Positions 18,691-28,300 of a stretch of 64,000 nt of DNA are shown one piece after another (the stretch's first letter is position 1; each line of letters starts with the position of its first letter). A program made the position numbers and the translations under genes. The notes below the pieces were generated by a model. It made no database searches and was not told where the DNA came from. It worked only from the letters and a program-made list of their open reading frames with translations. The stretch lies in assembly GCF_018129385.1 (NCBI RefSeq), contig NZ_JAFCLN010000001.1, positions 434,001 to 498,000 of the forward strand, read 5' to 3'. This DNA comes from Bradyrhizobium lablabi. Lineage in GTDB: Bacteria > Pseudomonadota > Alphaproteobacteria > Rhizobiales > Xanthobacteraceae.

Positions 18691-20399
18691 CCGAAGTCAC
18701 GGGACGAGGTGCCGGCCTTTACGGTGGAGCCCGCAGGCAGCGCACTATCCAGAATGACCGAGATGCTGCTGCCGGGCAGGACGCCGTCCAGATGAGCGAT
18801 GGTGGTCCAGTTCGCGCCACCGACGGTCCCATTGATATCGATCTCCAGGTTGGCGTAGTTGCCGCCGCCCGCGACGACGCGCACCAGCGAGGAAAGCGGC
18901 TGGCCGCTGCCCTGATTGTAGGCCGCCGAAAGCAGCGCCGAGAGGTCGATCTTGTCGCCTTCGCTCAAGTTGTAATCCATCACGTGATCGATGATCGCCG
19001 ATTGCGCGTCGGTCAGCGCCACCGCGTCGAACACGAACTTGTCGTCGAATGCGCCGCCGTAAAGCAGATCGGCGCCGCCTTTGCCATTGAGCGCGTCATG
19101 GCCCCCGTGGCTGTAGATCGTATCCCGATGACTGGACCCGGTTAACGTCCCCGTACCGCCACCAGCGTTGCTGTCGAGAATGACCATATCCGCGGCGTCG
19201 GTCCACGAATTCAACACCAGCGTCGACGCGTCGAGGCTGTAATGACCTGCATTGTTGGTGGGATGGCTGATGATAATCGTATCGACATTGGCACTGCCGG
19301 TGAACGCCGGAACGTTGCCTGAGGTGATCTGGGCCTGGCTGAATTTCACCGTCGAAGCGCCGGAGTCGAATACGAACGATTCGATACTGGCGAACGTCGT
19401 TTGTGAGAAATCAAGCGTGACATTCTGAGCCTTTATCGTGTCCGCTCCGATGCCGCCGTCGATGATGAAACTGCCGTTGCTGGTTCCGGAGAACACGAAG
19501 ACATCATCTCCGGCTTCCCCATTCACCGAAGGGCCGCCCGCGGTGGCCAGATCGAACGTAATGATGTCGTTCTTTACAGTGCCGGTAACACCGCCGAAAT
19601 TGCCGCCGCGAAGCACAATTGTGATCGTGTCCTGACCCGCCGTCCAGTTTGTAAAGACAAGACTGGAAAGATTCATCCCGGCCGCAGCCGCGAGCGTCAG
19701 CGAGTCCGCTCCGGCGCTGCCGACAAAGGTCTTGATTTCGTCCGTTCCGCCGGTGGTCCCGCCAATGGTCAGGCTGGAGGTGCCGCTGAAGTACACGACG
19801 GTGTCGATGCCGATGACATTGCCGTTGCGCAGATCAATGCTGCCGACGTTTTCCAGCTGAAGCGTGTCGTTGCCGTGGTCGGTACCGCTTTGGTCACCGA
19901 CGATCGTTTCACCGGCGACAAAATCGCCAGCGGCCAATCGAAACGTGTCATTGCCGTAGCCGCCTCCGAGGATATCGACGCCGGCGCCCCCGTATAACAC
20001 GTCGGCGCCTTCACCGCCGTGAAGCGCATCGGTCCCCGTCGACCCGGTGGCTGTGTCGGCGCCGGCCATCAACAGATAGAAGAGACCGTTAGGTCCCGAG
20101 CCGCCTGGATTGGCACCGGTAGTGCCAAGGCTGGTGATGCTCTCGAGCAGCGTCCCGTCAGCAGCGCGATGCTCGAGCGATGTCAGCGTGGTCCAGCCGA
20201 TGGTGCCGACACCGTTGACATTGAGTCCGGTCCCGTTGATCCAGGTTTTCGTGCCGTCGCTGTTGTCGTAGACGAGCCTGCCGGAATTCGAGCTTGCCGC
20301 ATTGTAGCTCGCGTTGAACGGGTCGGTTACCGCCTGGAAGGCCCAGATCGAATGTCCCGCCGAAGTGAAATCGTAGCCGAAGCTAGTATACTGGGCCAT
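17829..20399 (-). CDS. RTX / FG-GAP (VCBS) repeat secreted protein
   Basis: An 856-residue acidic, cysteine-free protein. The ATG at 20399 is supported by GGGGAAGA. No signal peptide is present, which fits type I secretion. Residues ~125-155 contain RTX nonapeptides (GGEGADVLYGGAGVD). A second RTX block is followed, near residues 480-590, by a serralysin-like/type I target segment (YNLSEGDKIDLSALLSAAYN). The C-terminal ~290 residues are three FG-GAP units with the DFNGDGxSDIVWRN calcium-loop motif, 97 residues each. The C-terminal repeats after, rather than before, the type I target segment are unusual. Highly similar repeats end the next gene, so the two are tandem paralogues over that part. 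Confidence 0.85.
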   Translation of the reverse strand: MAQYTSFGYDFTSAGHSIWAFQAVTDPFNASYNAASSNSGRLVYDNSDGTKTWINGTGLNVNGVGTIGWTTLTSLEHRAADGTLLESITSLGTTGANPGGSGPNGLFYLLMAGADTATGSTGTDALHGGEGADVLYGGAGVDILGGGYGNDTFRLAAGDFVAGETIVGDQSGTDHGNDTLQLENVGSIDLRNGNVIGIDTVVYFSGTSSLTIGGTTGGTDEIKTFVGSAGADSLTLAAAAGMNLSSLVFTNWTAGQDTITIVLRGGNFGGVTGTVKNDIITFDLATAGGPSVNGEAGDDVFVFSGTSNGSFIIDGGIGADTIKAQNVTLDFSQTTFASIESFVFDSGASTVKFSQAQITSGNVPAFTGSANVDTIIISHPTNNAGHYSLDASTLVLNSWTDAADMVILDSNAGGGTGTLTGSSHRDTIYSHGGHDALNGKGGADLLYGGAFDDKFVFDAVALTDAQSAIIDHVMDYNLSEGDKIDLSALLSAAYNQGSGQPLSSLVRVVAGGGNYANLEIDINGTVGGANWTTIAHLDGVLPGSSISVILDSALPAGSTVKAGTSSRDFGGDWKSDIIWRNDAGATSMWAMNGSAIDHATSLGTMPATWTLAGTGDFNGDGKNDLLWRNETAGTAQIWNMNDGTILQANSLGIIPSNWKVLGVGDFNGDGMSDIVWRNNAGATSIWAMNGGVIHHTSTLGTVPTNWTLAGTGDFNGDGKSDLLWRNEAAGAAQIWDMNDGTILQANSLGIIPSNWKALGVGDFNGDGMSDIVWRNNAGATSIWAMNDGVIHHTSSLGTVPSNWNLAGTGDYNGDGKSDLLWRNETAGAAQIWNMNDGAILHANSLGVIPANWHIIA

Positions 20400-20525
20400 G
20401 AAATCTTCCCCGCCAAAATATATTGCGACAGATCGATCGGCCTCAATCCGGGCCGCCGTCATGTCGTTTCAAATCGCTAAAATGCCAACAATGGCATTTG
20501 CCATATCGCGGGAACGCGCACGCTG

Positions 20526-20559
20526 CGTCAAAGGATCGCAAGCGAAAGCGCCTTTGACG
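20526..20559. repeat. Short inverted repeat between the paralogous secreted genes
   Basis: CGTCAAAGG (20526-20534) pairs with CCTTTGACG (20551-20559) across a 16-base loop, followed on the plus strand by GTTTTTG. It lies between the stop of the CAP-domain gene and the start of the downstream gene and could be a weak terminator or an operator; the T-run is on the non-coding side. Confidence 0.4.
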
Positions 20560-20582
20560 TGTTTTTGCGTAGTACGCAGCCC

Positions 20583-21450
20583 TTAGGCGATGATGTCCCA
20601 GTTCGCCGGTATCACGCCGAGCGAATTGGTGTGCAAAATGGCGCCGTCATTCATGTCCCAGATTTGAGCGGCGCTGGCGGTCTCGTTACGCCACAGCAGG
20701 TCGCTCTTGCCGTCGCCGTTGTAGTCGCCGGTGCCGGCGAGATTCCAGTTGGACGGCACCGTCCCCAATGAATTGGTGTGGTGAATGGCGCCGTCGTTCA
20801 TGGCCCAGATCGTGGTGGCGCCGGCGTTGTTGCGCCAGACGATGTCGCTCATGTGATCGCCGTTGAAATCACCGACACCGAGGATTTTCCAGGTGGACGG
20901 GATGATGCCCAGCGAATTGGCGTGCAGAATGGCGCCGTCATTCATGTCCCAGATCTGGGCGGTGCCGGCGGCCTCGTTACGCCACAGCAAGTCGCTCTTG
21001 CCGTCGCCGTTGAAGTCGCCGGTGCCGGCCAGCGTCCAGTTCGAAGACACCGTCCCCAATGAGTTGGTGTGGTCAATGACGCCATCGTTCATGGCCCAGA
21101 TCGACGTGGCGCCGGCGTTGTTGCGCCAGACGATGTCGCTCATGCCGTCGCCGTTGAAGTCGCCGACACCGAGGACTTTCCAGCTAGCCGGGATGATGCC
21201 CAGCGAATTGGCGTGGAGAATGGCGCCGTCATTCATGTCCCAGATCTGGGCGGTGCCGGCGGCCTCGTTACGCCACAACAGATCGCTCTTGCCATCGCCG
21301 TTGAAGTCGCCGGTGCCGGCGAGAGTCCAACTGGCCGGCATCGTGCCGAGCGGGCTGGTGTGATGAATCGTGGCATCGTTCATGGACCAGATCTGGGCAG
21401 TGCCGGCGTCGTTGCGCCAGACGATGTCGCTCATGTGGTCGCCGTTGAAG
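20583..21450 (-). repeat. Three tandem 291-bp FG-GAP repeats, second block
   Basis: Same repeat as 17829-18690: the GTTGTTGCGCCAGACGATG block recurs at about 20826 and 21117. High identity between two blocks 2.7 kb apart in direct orientation makes deletion or gene conversion between them possible. Confidence 0.85.
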
Positions 21451-22547
21451 TCGTTGTGCGTCGCCGCGCTGGAGCCGCCAACGTTCACCGTGCGGTCGGC
21501 GAACTGAAAATTCTCGACGTTGAGCACGGTGTCCGTGCCGTCGGGGCCCACCACCCGGATGCCCTGTGCGAGATTGGTCAGGGTGTAGGATGCGAAATTG
21601 CCGGAGAAAACGGCGGTATCGTTGCCGCCGGCGCCGTCGATGGTGTCGTTGCCTTTGGTCCCGACAATCGTGTCGCCGCCGCCATCGCCGGTCAACGCCA
21701 GGCCAATCGTACCAAGGCCGATGATCTTCGTCGCGCCGCCCAGATCCGTCAGGGAGGCCGAAGTTGCGATGGTGCCCTGGTCGATCACGTCGACCTTGGC
21801 ATTGGTATGGGCCGCGATGAGGACGGCAACGCTGATCGGCGATGCCAGACCGCCGCCGCTGAACGTGATGTTTCTGCCCCCGGAGCCCACGGCCAGCGAA
21901 TAACCACCGGTGGATCCTGTGGCCGTCGATCCATTGCCTGATACCGTGATCGACATCGAACCCCGGCCTTCGCCGATCGAGTAGAAATTGTCATGGTCGT
22001 TGTCCGCATAGGAAACGCCGGTCAGGAACTGCTGGTTGCCCGAGGTGCCGAAGTCCTCGGTTATCATCGCAGCGTTGGAGCCCTGGAAATTGCCGGTCGC
22101 CAGCCCAACGCCGATTTCCTGGTAGGCGTTATCCATGATGCTGACCCGGTGTCCGCGGCCGGGATAGTTGAGGTCCACGAACAGTATCCGGTGAAGACCG
22201 ATTGACAGCTGGTCTGTGATGGCACCGGGTGTCGTCTGATAAGCGATGTTTTCGGCGGCGGCGTTCCAGTTGTAGCCCGCATTGGTCATCCGTACGAACG
22301 GATCGACGCCTTCGGGCGTATCATGCGCGAAATAGTCCCGATTGATCATGTCCTGACTGTGGGTCCGCGCCGTACCGAGCAATATCTCGTTCATCGCAAG
22401 CGGCTGCTTCGAGACGGTCGAGATGGTATCGGCAGCCGGAACGCCTTCATTGAGAGCAATGCCTTGCCGTGCCGCTTCCGCTGCCGGATCGAGCCGCGCG
22501 CGATTGATGAGTTCGAGGATGTATTGTTCGAGGGCGGTCGCTGGCAT
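20583..22547 (-). CDS. CAP/SCP-domain secreted protein with RTX and FG-GAP repeats
   Basis: A 654-residue protein. ATG at 22547 follows AAGGGA. Residues 1-165 form a CAP (SCP/PR-1) domain: LINRARLDPAAEA, HSQDMINRDYFAHDTPEG with the conserved His, and GRGHRVSIMDNAYQEIGVG. Residues ~285-325 contain RTX repeats (GTKGNDTIDGAGGNDT). The C-terminal ~290 residues are three FG-GAP units nearly identical to those of the protein encoded at 17829-20399. There is no N-terminal signal, so type I export is likely. CAP domains act in lipid binding or proteolysis; the role here is unknown. It lies immediately upstream of its paralogue in the same orientation (184-bp gap). Confidence 0.87.
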   Translation of the reverse strand: MPATALEQYILELINRARLDPAAEAARQGIALNEGVPAADTISTVSKQPLAMNEILLGTARTHSQDMINRDYFAHDTPEGVDPFVRMTNAGYNWNAAAENIAYQTTPGAITDQLSIGLHRILFVDLNYPGRGHRVSIMDNAYQEIGVGLATGNFQGSNAAMITEDFGTSGNQQFLTGVSYADNDHDNFYSIGEGRGSMSITVSGNGSTATGSTGGYSLAVGSGGRNITFSGGGLASPISVAVLIAAHTNAKVDVIDQGTIATSASLTDLGGATKIIGLGTIGLALTGDGGGDTIVGTKGNDTIDGAGGNDTAVFSGNFASYTLTNLAQGIRVVGPDGTDTVLNVENFQFADRTVNVGGSSAATHNDFNGDHMSDIVWRNDAGTAQIWSMNDATIHHTSPLGTMPASWTLAGTGDFNGDGKSDLLWRNEAAGTAQIWDMNDGAILHANSLGIIPASWKVLGVGDFNGDGMSDIVWRNNAGATSIWAMNDGVIDHTNSLGTVSSNWTLAGTGDFNGDGKSDLLWRNEAAGTAQIWDMNDGAILHANSLGIIPSTWKILGVGDFNGDHMSDIVWRNNAGATTIWAMNDGAIHHTNSLGTVPSNWNLAGTGDYNGDGKSDLLWRNETASAAQIWDMNDGAILHTNSLGVIPANWDIIA

Positions 22548-22790
22548 TGCGGGTTCCCTTTATCGAGGAGAGATCGCGGCTCCTGGAGGCGTTGATCTTG
22601 TTCGCGGCAAGTCAAGCGGAATTACGTCACGATCATGATGGGGTAATGAATTCAAGCCTGTTCCGATGTCGCGATTGCGACGATATTCAACCTTTCCGAG
22701 GTGGCATGGATAGGTGCCTGATCGGAGGACGAGCCGCGGCGATCGTTCGTTGACGAACGTGCCCTCGTTCATTCCCGGATCGCGGTGATG

Positions 22791-24737
22791 CTAGCGTTGC
22801 CCGAACGGCCGGATCGGCTGCGAGACGACTTCCGGAACGCCCGCATCGAGTTGCAGCACGCTCGCCGCTGCTGGTACTGCCGCATCCGCCATCGCGGCAT
22901 GGCCCTCGGCGGTCGGATGCACGGCGCCGCCATAGACTGCCGACAGCACGCCCCAGGTCGCATCATGGATGTCTGAAGGCTGCATGTTGGCCGGGAGCCC
23001 TTGCGGATAGGTCATCGCGGAAAAATAGCTGTCATTGGCGTCGCGAATCCAGCGCGCGCGCGGCAGGTAGGCGCGGTATTCGCTCGCGCTGCGGCCGCAC
23101 AGCATCGGCTGGCTGGCGGCGGTGACGAGGTCGGTGTTGAAGCTTTCGCCCTTCGGCGAAAAACATTCGCGGTCGAATTCCGGATCGGTCTGCGCGCGCG
23201 CGCAGAAGCCGTGGGCGGCAAAGGTCTGCTGATGCGCATCGACGAAGGTCATGCGGTCGGCGCGCGGATCGCGGCAGATGATGCCTCGCTCGCACAGCGC
23301 CATTGCCCGCAACTGCGGCAGGAATTCATTGTCGACATAACCAGCGACACTGGCGAGCCGCTGCGGATCGGCGTTGAAGGAGGGATGCACGTCAAATCCG
23401 GCGGGGCCGCCGGGGCAGGGCGCGCCGCTGCCGGCCAGTGCCGGATTGGCATAGGACGTGAAGATAACGCGGGAGAGGTCGCCGCCGACGAGCGGCTTCA
23501 GCGCTTCGCGCAGCTTGCCAAACCCTCGCGGAAGATCGTTCGTCAGCGCGCTCCGCGAGTCCTCGACTGACGCGATCACGCCGCTGCGGCGGAACAATAC
23601 GCGCTCGGTCGGATAATCCACGATCACGTCGGCGACGAGGCCGGAGAAATAGATGTCGTTGGCGCCGATCGACAGCAGGATCAGGTCCAGCGTGCGGTCG
23701 GGCTGGCGGCCTTTTGCGGCGGCGAGCGCTTCGCGCAATTCGGCGAGCTGGCCATTCACCTTCGTGCGGCACGGCGCGTTCGATTTCGAGGGCGGGCATT
23801 CGCGCGCGCCCTGCGAGCCGAACAGCCCGTCGGCGATGGTGGCGCCGGTGCAGGCCAGCGGCAGGTAGGTCACGGCGATGTGCGGATAGCGCACTGCGAG
23901 CGCCAGCGCGGTACGGGTCTGATAGCTGTAGAGCGAGCGGTGGCAGGCCGGATTGAACCACAGCGCGCTCTGGCGCTGCCAGACCTGGAGCGAATCCGGC
24001 GCCTCGCAGGCGCGGCCGCCCTTGTAGTTGGCGCGGCTCGGCCGATAATACTGCGCCATCGCCGTCGACAGATAATAGCGGAAGCAAAAGCCTTCGTCGG
24101 AAAGCGCGATCGGGCGGTCCGGATTGCCCTCGCCGGAGGCGATGCTGTCGCCGAGGCCCGCGATCAGGATGTCGCGCACGGCAATCTCGGTCGAAATGCG
24201 CTGGGTGCCTTCCGAGCTCGAAACTTCCACAGTCGCCACGGTGGTGCGGCCGTAACGCACGCGGTTGTTGACCGGCTCGGCGCAATCGAAAGTCGAGCTC
24301 TGCGGACCCTCGCCATCGTCGAAGGTCCAGGCGCAGGTGGCGCCGACCGGAACGGCGCCCGCCAGCCGCACCACGACCGCATGGTCGATCGGCGTCAAAT
24401 AGCTTTCCTTGACGTTGTCGCGGGTGCAGGGCTCGCTGACGCGCCCGGCGAGGTCAATGCAGAGCCGGTTGACCATGTTGCGCGCCCAGCCGCGGCCGTC
24501 GCTTTGCAGCGCGAGCGCCTGTTCGGAGGCCAGCACGCTGCGGCCGCGCGCGCTCTCGGCATGCAGGGCGAAGTCACGCTCCTCACGGAACAGGCGGAAA
24601 CGGTTGCGAACCTCCCAGGTAATCTGAAGAGGTCCGTCGACGGTCATCTGCGCTTGCGCCTCATCGGCCGGCAAGCCGGCAAACAGGCCGAGAAGCAGCG
24701 CCGCAGCAATGGCTTTGCGGAGGGGAATCTTGCTCAT
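22791..24737 (-). CDS. Secreted SGNH/GDSL-family hydrolase
   Basis: A 648-residue protein starting at ATG 24737, with a signal peptide cleaved near residue 29 (AQA-Q). Residues 30-185 form an N-terminal beta-rich region (PKD-like, CAWTFDDGEGP). The SGNH hydrolase follows: block I GLGDSIASGEGN with Ser at ~198, block III SIGANDIYFSGL, and block V HPTAEGHAAMAD with the catalytic His near the C-terminus. The insert between blocks is long and contains many Cys, suggesting disulfides. Such enzymes are extracellular esterases, lipases or polysaccharide deacetylases; substrate unknown. It follows the autotransporter region in opposite orientation. Confidence 0.87.
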   Translation of the reverse strand: MSKIPLRKAIAAALLLGLFAGLPADEAQAQMTVDGPLQITWEVRNRFRLFREERDFALHAESARGRSVLASEQALALQSDGRGWARNMVNRLCIDLAGRVSEPCTRDNVKESYLTPIDHAVVVRLAGAVPVGATCAWTFDDGEGPQSSTFDCAEPVNNRVRYGRTTVATVEVSSSEGTQRISTEIAVRDILIAGLGDSIASGEGNPDRPIALSDEGFCFRYYLSTAMAQYYRPSRANYKGGRACEAPDSLQVWQRQSALWFNPACHRSLYSYQTRTALALAVRYPHIAVTYLPLACTGATIADGLFGSQGARECPPSKSNAPCRTKVNGQLAELREALAAAKGRQPDRTLDLILLSIGANDIYFSGLVADVIVDYPTERVLFRRSGVIASVEDSRSALTNDLPRGFGKLREALKPLVGGDLSRVIFTSYANPALAGSGAPCPGGPAGFDVHPSFNADPQRLASVAGYVDNEFLPQLRAMALCERGIICRDPRADRMTFVDAHQQTFAAHGFCARAQTDPEFDRECFSPKGESFNTDLVTAASQPMLCGRSASEYRAYLPRARWIRDANDSYFSAMTYPQGLPANMQPSDIHDATWGVLSAVYGGAVHPTAEGHAAMADAAVPAAASVLQLDAGVPEVVSQPIRPFGQR

Positions 24738-24834
24738 GGCGCCTTTGACGTTACCGGTAAGGCGGAAATAAGAGAACCGCATGGTCCTAGCCCAAAAGAC
24801 CGGCGCGCGCGGATAACGACGCCGTTACCATTTT

Positions 24835-25059
24835 CGTGCGGCGGCGGCTTTCGTCGCGAAGCTGTCGTTGAGCGTTCGGTGCACGACGGCAATCACGGTG
24901 GCCGCGTCCGGGCCGAGTTCCGGTAGAGCCCGGCACGAGCTTCATCGACGGGGCGCCGCGCGATGCGGATGCCGAACGGCCTAAGGCAACTTCGACGGCG
25001 AGCCTGCGGCGGACTCGCACACGCTCGCCGGTAACGGAGCGCTCAACCATACGTGGTGA
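24835..25059 (+). pseudogene. Decayed C-terminal end of an autotransporter beta-barrel
   Basis: No open reading frame covers this stretch, but pieces align by eye with the barrel of the intact autotransporter that follows. The frame ending TGG TGA at 25054-25059 reads NFDGEPAADSHTLAGNG..LNHTW, against KFDGEFGDRSQTYTATG..RYTW in the intact protein, with the same terminal Trp and stop. About 130 bp earlier, GNHGGRVRAEFR resembles HGFGGRIEGGYR. The frames are separated by indels and a stop. I infer a degraded tandem copy of an autotransporter gene. The rest of the gap (25060-25317) has no recognisable feature besides being the likely promoter region of the intact gene. Confidence 0.55.
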
Positions 25060-25317
25060 GGGCAGGGGCAATCGCCCGCTTGCACGCGTCACGAACGCCG
25101 CCGTGATGCGTCATTACCGCGGATGCTGTGACAGCGTTGTCATACACCACGCCACGATTGTGTCGTCTCCGCCACAGGTCCCGGTGATTGTGCCGCCGTC
25201 CCCGATCGCTGGGGCGCCGCACCATTGCAGCCGCCGGGCATCTCTCTCTAACAATGGCGCGCCGGAACCGTTGTCCGGTGGCCGAATCGTGGATTCTGCC
25301 GGAATGCGGGGCTGGGA

Positions 25318-28300
25318 ATGGGAATGAGCGTACTTGCGCCGGGTGGCACGCGGGCGCGGCGGCTGGCGACTCTGCTCGCGAGTACGGCACTGGTCAGCGC
25401 GGCAGCGTTGTCGGTGTCCGTCACCGACGCAAGCGCGGCTTGCGACGTGACCGTTGGCGGCTTCGTTAACTGCGTCGTCAACACGACCACCACCGACACC
25501 ATAAACACCAACGGCGGCACACCGTCGTCCATCGACAAGCGCCAGGAGTTCGATAACGGCGCCAACATCATCGGCATGGTCACCAACGGCGTGACGGTCA
25601 ACGGTTTCGGCCTTGAACTCGCGCTCACCAACGGCGGCGGCAACAACACCATTACTTTAACCAACGGCGGCACCATCGCTGGTCTGAACCTTATCGGCAA
25701 CGGCGGACTGGTCACCTATACCGGCAACGGGACGGCTTCGATCGGGGCGGCGATTACCAACGTCGGCACGGGCGGCGTCACCGTCACGAACAACGGCGTG
25801 TTCGGTCCCGGCGGCAACAACGGCGTCTTCGTCCATACCCAGGGGGCCGGCACGATCAACGTCAACGGATCCGGCAGCTTCACCGGCGGCCAGACCGGCG
25901 TGTTCGCGCTGGCAGACGACAACGCCAGTATCAATGTCACCAGCGGCGGAGCCATTTCCGGCGGCACCGCCTCGGGCATCAATGCCAGCTCCGCCGGCGG
26001 CAGTATTCTCGTTGCCACCGGCAGCACCGTCTTCGGCGGCAACTCCGGTATAAGGGCGAACACCCTTGGCATCGGCACCGTGACGGTCACCACCGGCGGC
26101 GCGGTCACCGGCACGAGCCAATGGGGCATCCTGACCGGTGCGGCGAACGGCAACACGTCGGTCAATGCCGGCCATAACGTGACGGCCGGCACTGTGGGCA
26201 TTCAGACGACCGGCTTCGGCAGCGGGGTGATCGGCATCAATCACACCGCCGGGACCATTGCCGCCGGAACGATCGGGATCGTCGCAACTCAATCCAGCAC
26301 CGGCAACATCGGCATCAGCCAGACCGGCGGCGCGCTCAACGGCACGAGCGGTGCCGTGCTCGCCCAGATGACAGGCGGCGGCAATGTTGTTGTTTCGCTC
26401 ACCGGCGGCACGGTCGGCAATGTCAACGGCAATGTTGTCGAGACTTCGGCTACCACCGGCACGACCACGATCACGGCGGATGTCAACCTCACTTCGACTG
26501 CTGGTACCGGCATCAACGCGTCGTCGACGACGGGCACGATCAACATCAACGGAAGCGGCGCTGTCCAGGGCCAGGGCAACGGCATCCAGGCGCTCGCCTC
26601 CGGAGCCGGCAATGTCAATGTCACCGGCGGCGGAGCCGTTGCGAGCATCACTAGCACGGGCATTGTCGCGGGATCGTCCGGTGGCAATGTGCTCGTCGCG
26701 ACCGGCAGCACGGTGTCCGGAGGCAGCCGGGGCATACAGGCGACCACCAACGGCAGCGGCACCGTTACCGTCACTACCGGCGGCGCGATCAACGGCGGCA
26801 CTGGCCTCGGCATCATGACCCTGCTGGGGACTGGCGCCACGACCGTCAATGCCGGCCACAACGTGACGGCCGGTACCGAAGGAATCCAGTCGAACGCCAA
26901 CGGCGCCGGACCGGTCGACATCAATCATACCGCCGGGACCATTGCCGCCGGAACGATCGGCATCAACGCGGCTCAAAGCGGCAGCGGCACGATCGACATC
27001 AGCCAGACCGGCGGCGCGCTCAACGGCACGACCCGTGCCGTATCCGCGCTGGCGACCGGAAGCGCCAACGTGACCGTCTCGCTCACCGGCGGCACCGTCG
27101 GCAACGTCAGCGGCAACGTCATCAATACCTCTGCCACGACCGGCACGACCACGATCACCAGCGACGCCGGCCTCACCTCGACCGGTGCTCGCGGCATCAG
27201 CGCGACCTCGACGACGGGCGCAATCAACATCGGCGGGAGCGGTGCCATCACCGGCCAGACCGAAGGCATCCGCGCGCTCGCAACCAGCGCCGGTAACATC
27301 AATATCACCGGCGGCGGAGCTGTTACCGGGAGCACCGGCGCGGGCATCGCCGCGCAATCATCCGGCGGCAATCTGCTCATTGCCACCGGCAGCACCGTCT
27401 CTGGCGGCACCTACGGGATAACCGCGCTCGCCAACGGCGCCGGCACCGTGACGGTCACCACCGGTGGCGCGGTCACCGGCACCAGCGCTGCGGGCATCCA
27501 GACCGAAACGCAGAACGGCACCAACACCGTCAATGTCGGTCATAACGTGACGGGCGGCACCCGGGGTATCCAGGCGCTCGGCTCCGGCGGCAGCGGACTG
27601 ATCAACGTCAACCACACCGCCGGGACCATTGCTGCCGGAACGACCGGCATCGAGGCAATTCAAAGCGGCAGCGGCACCATCAACATCAGCCAGACCGGCG
27701 GTGCGCTCAACGGCACGAGCCAGGCCGTATCCGCGTCGATGACGGGCAGCGGCAATGTGATCGTCTCGCTCACCGGCGGCACGGTCGGCAATGTCGTCAG
27801 CGATGTCATCACGACCTCGGCCAAGACAGGCACCACCACGATTACGGCGGACGTCAATCTCACCTCGACCGGCGGCAGCGGCATCAACGCGGCGTCGACG
27901 ACGGGCGCCATCAATATCAACGGCTCCGGCGCCGTTCAGGGCGCTGACGGCATCTTGGCTCAAGCAACCACCGGCAACGTCAATATCACTAGCGGCGGAA
28001 GCATTACTGGAAATACCGGCTTGGGCGTCCTAGCGGCATCGCTGGACGGCAATGTGCTTGTTGCCACCAGCAGCACCGTTTCCGGCGCAACAACCGGGAT
28101 ATTCACCGCCGGCGCCGGCACCACCACAGTCACCACCGGCGGCGCCGTCACCGGCATCTCCGGCCACGGCATCTCTACCATCCTGGGGAGCGGTGCCGCC
28201 ACAGTCAATGTCGGTCACAACGTGACGGCCGCTCAAAATGGCATCGTCTCAAGCGGTTCCGGCGCCGGACTGATCGACATCAATCATACCGCCGGGACCG

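Noticed and set aside
17829..22547. CRISPR-like array of regular repeats
   Set aside because: Repeats are 291 bp, in frame and encode FG-GAP domains; there are no short repeats with unique spacers.
25657..27357. 566-codon minus-strand frame opposite the autotransporter
   Set aside because: Repetitive because the sense strand is repetitive; no plausible start or domain.
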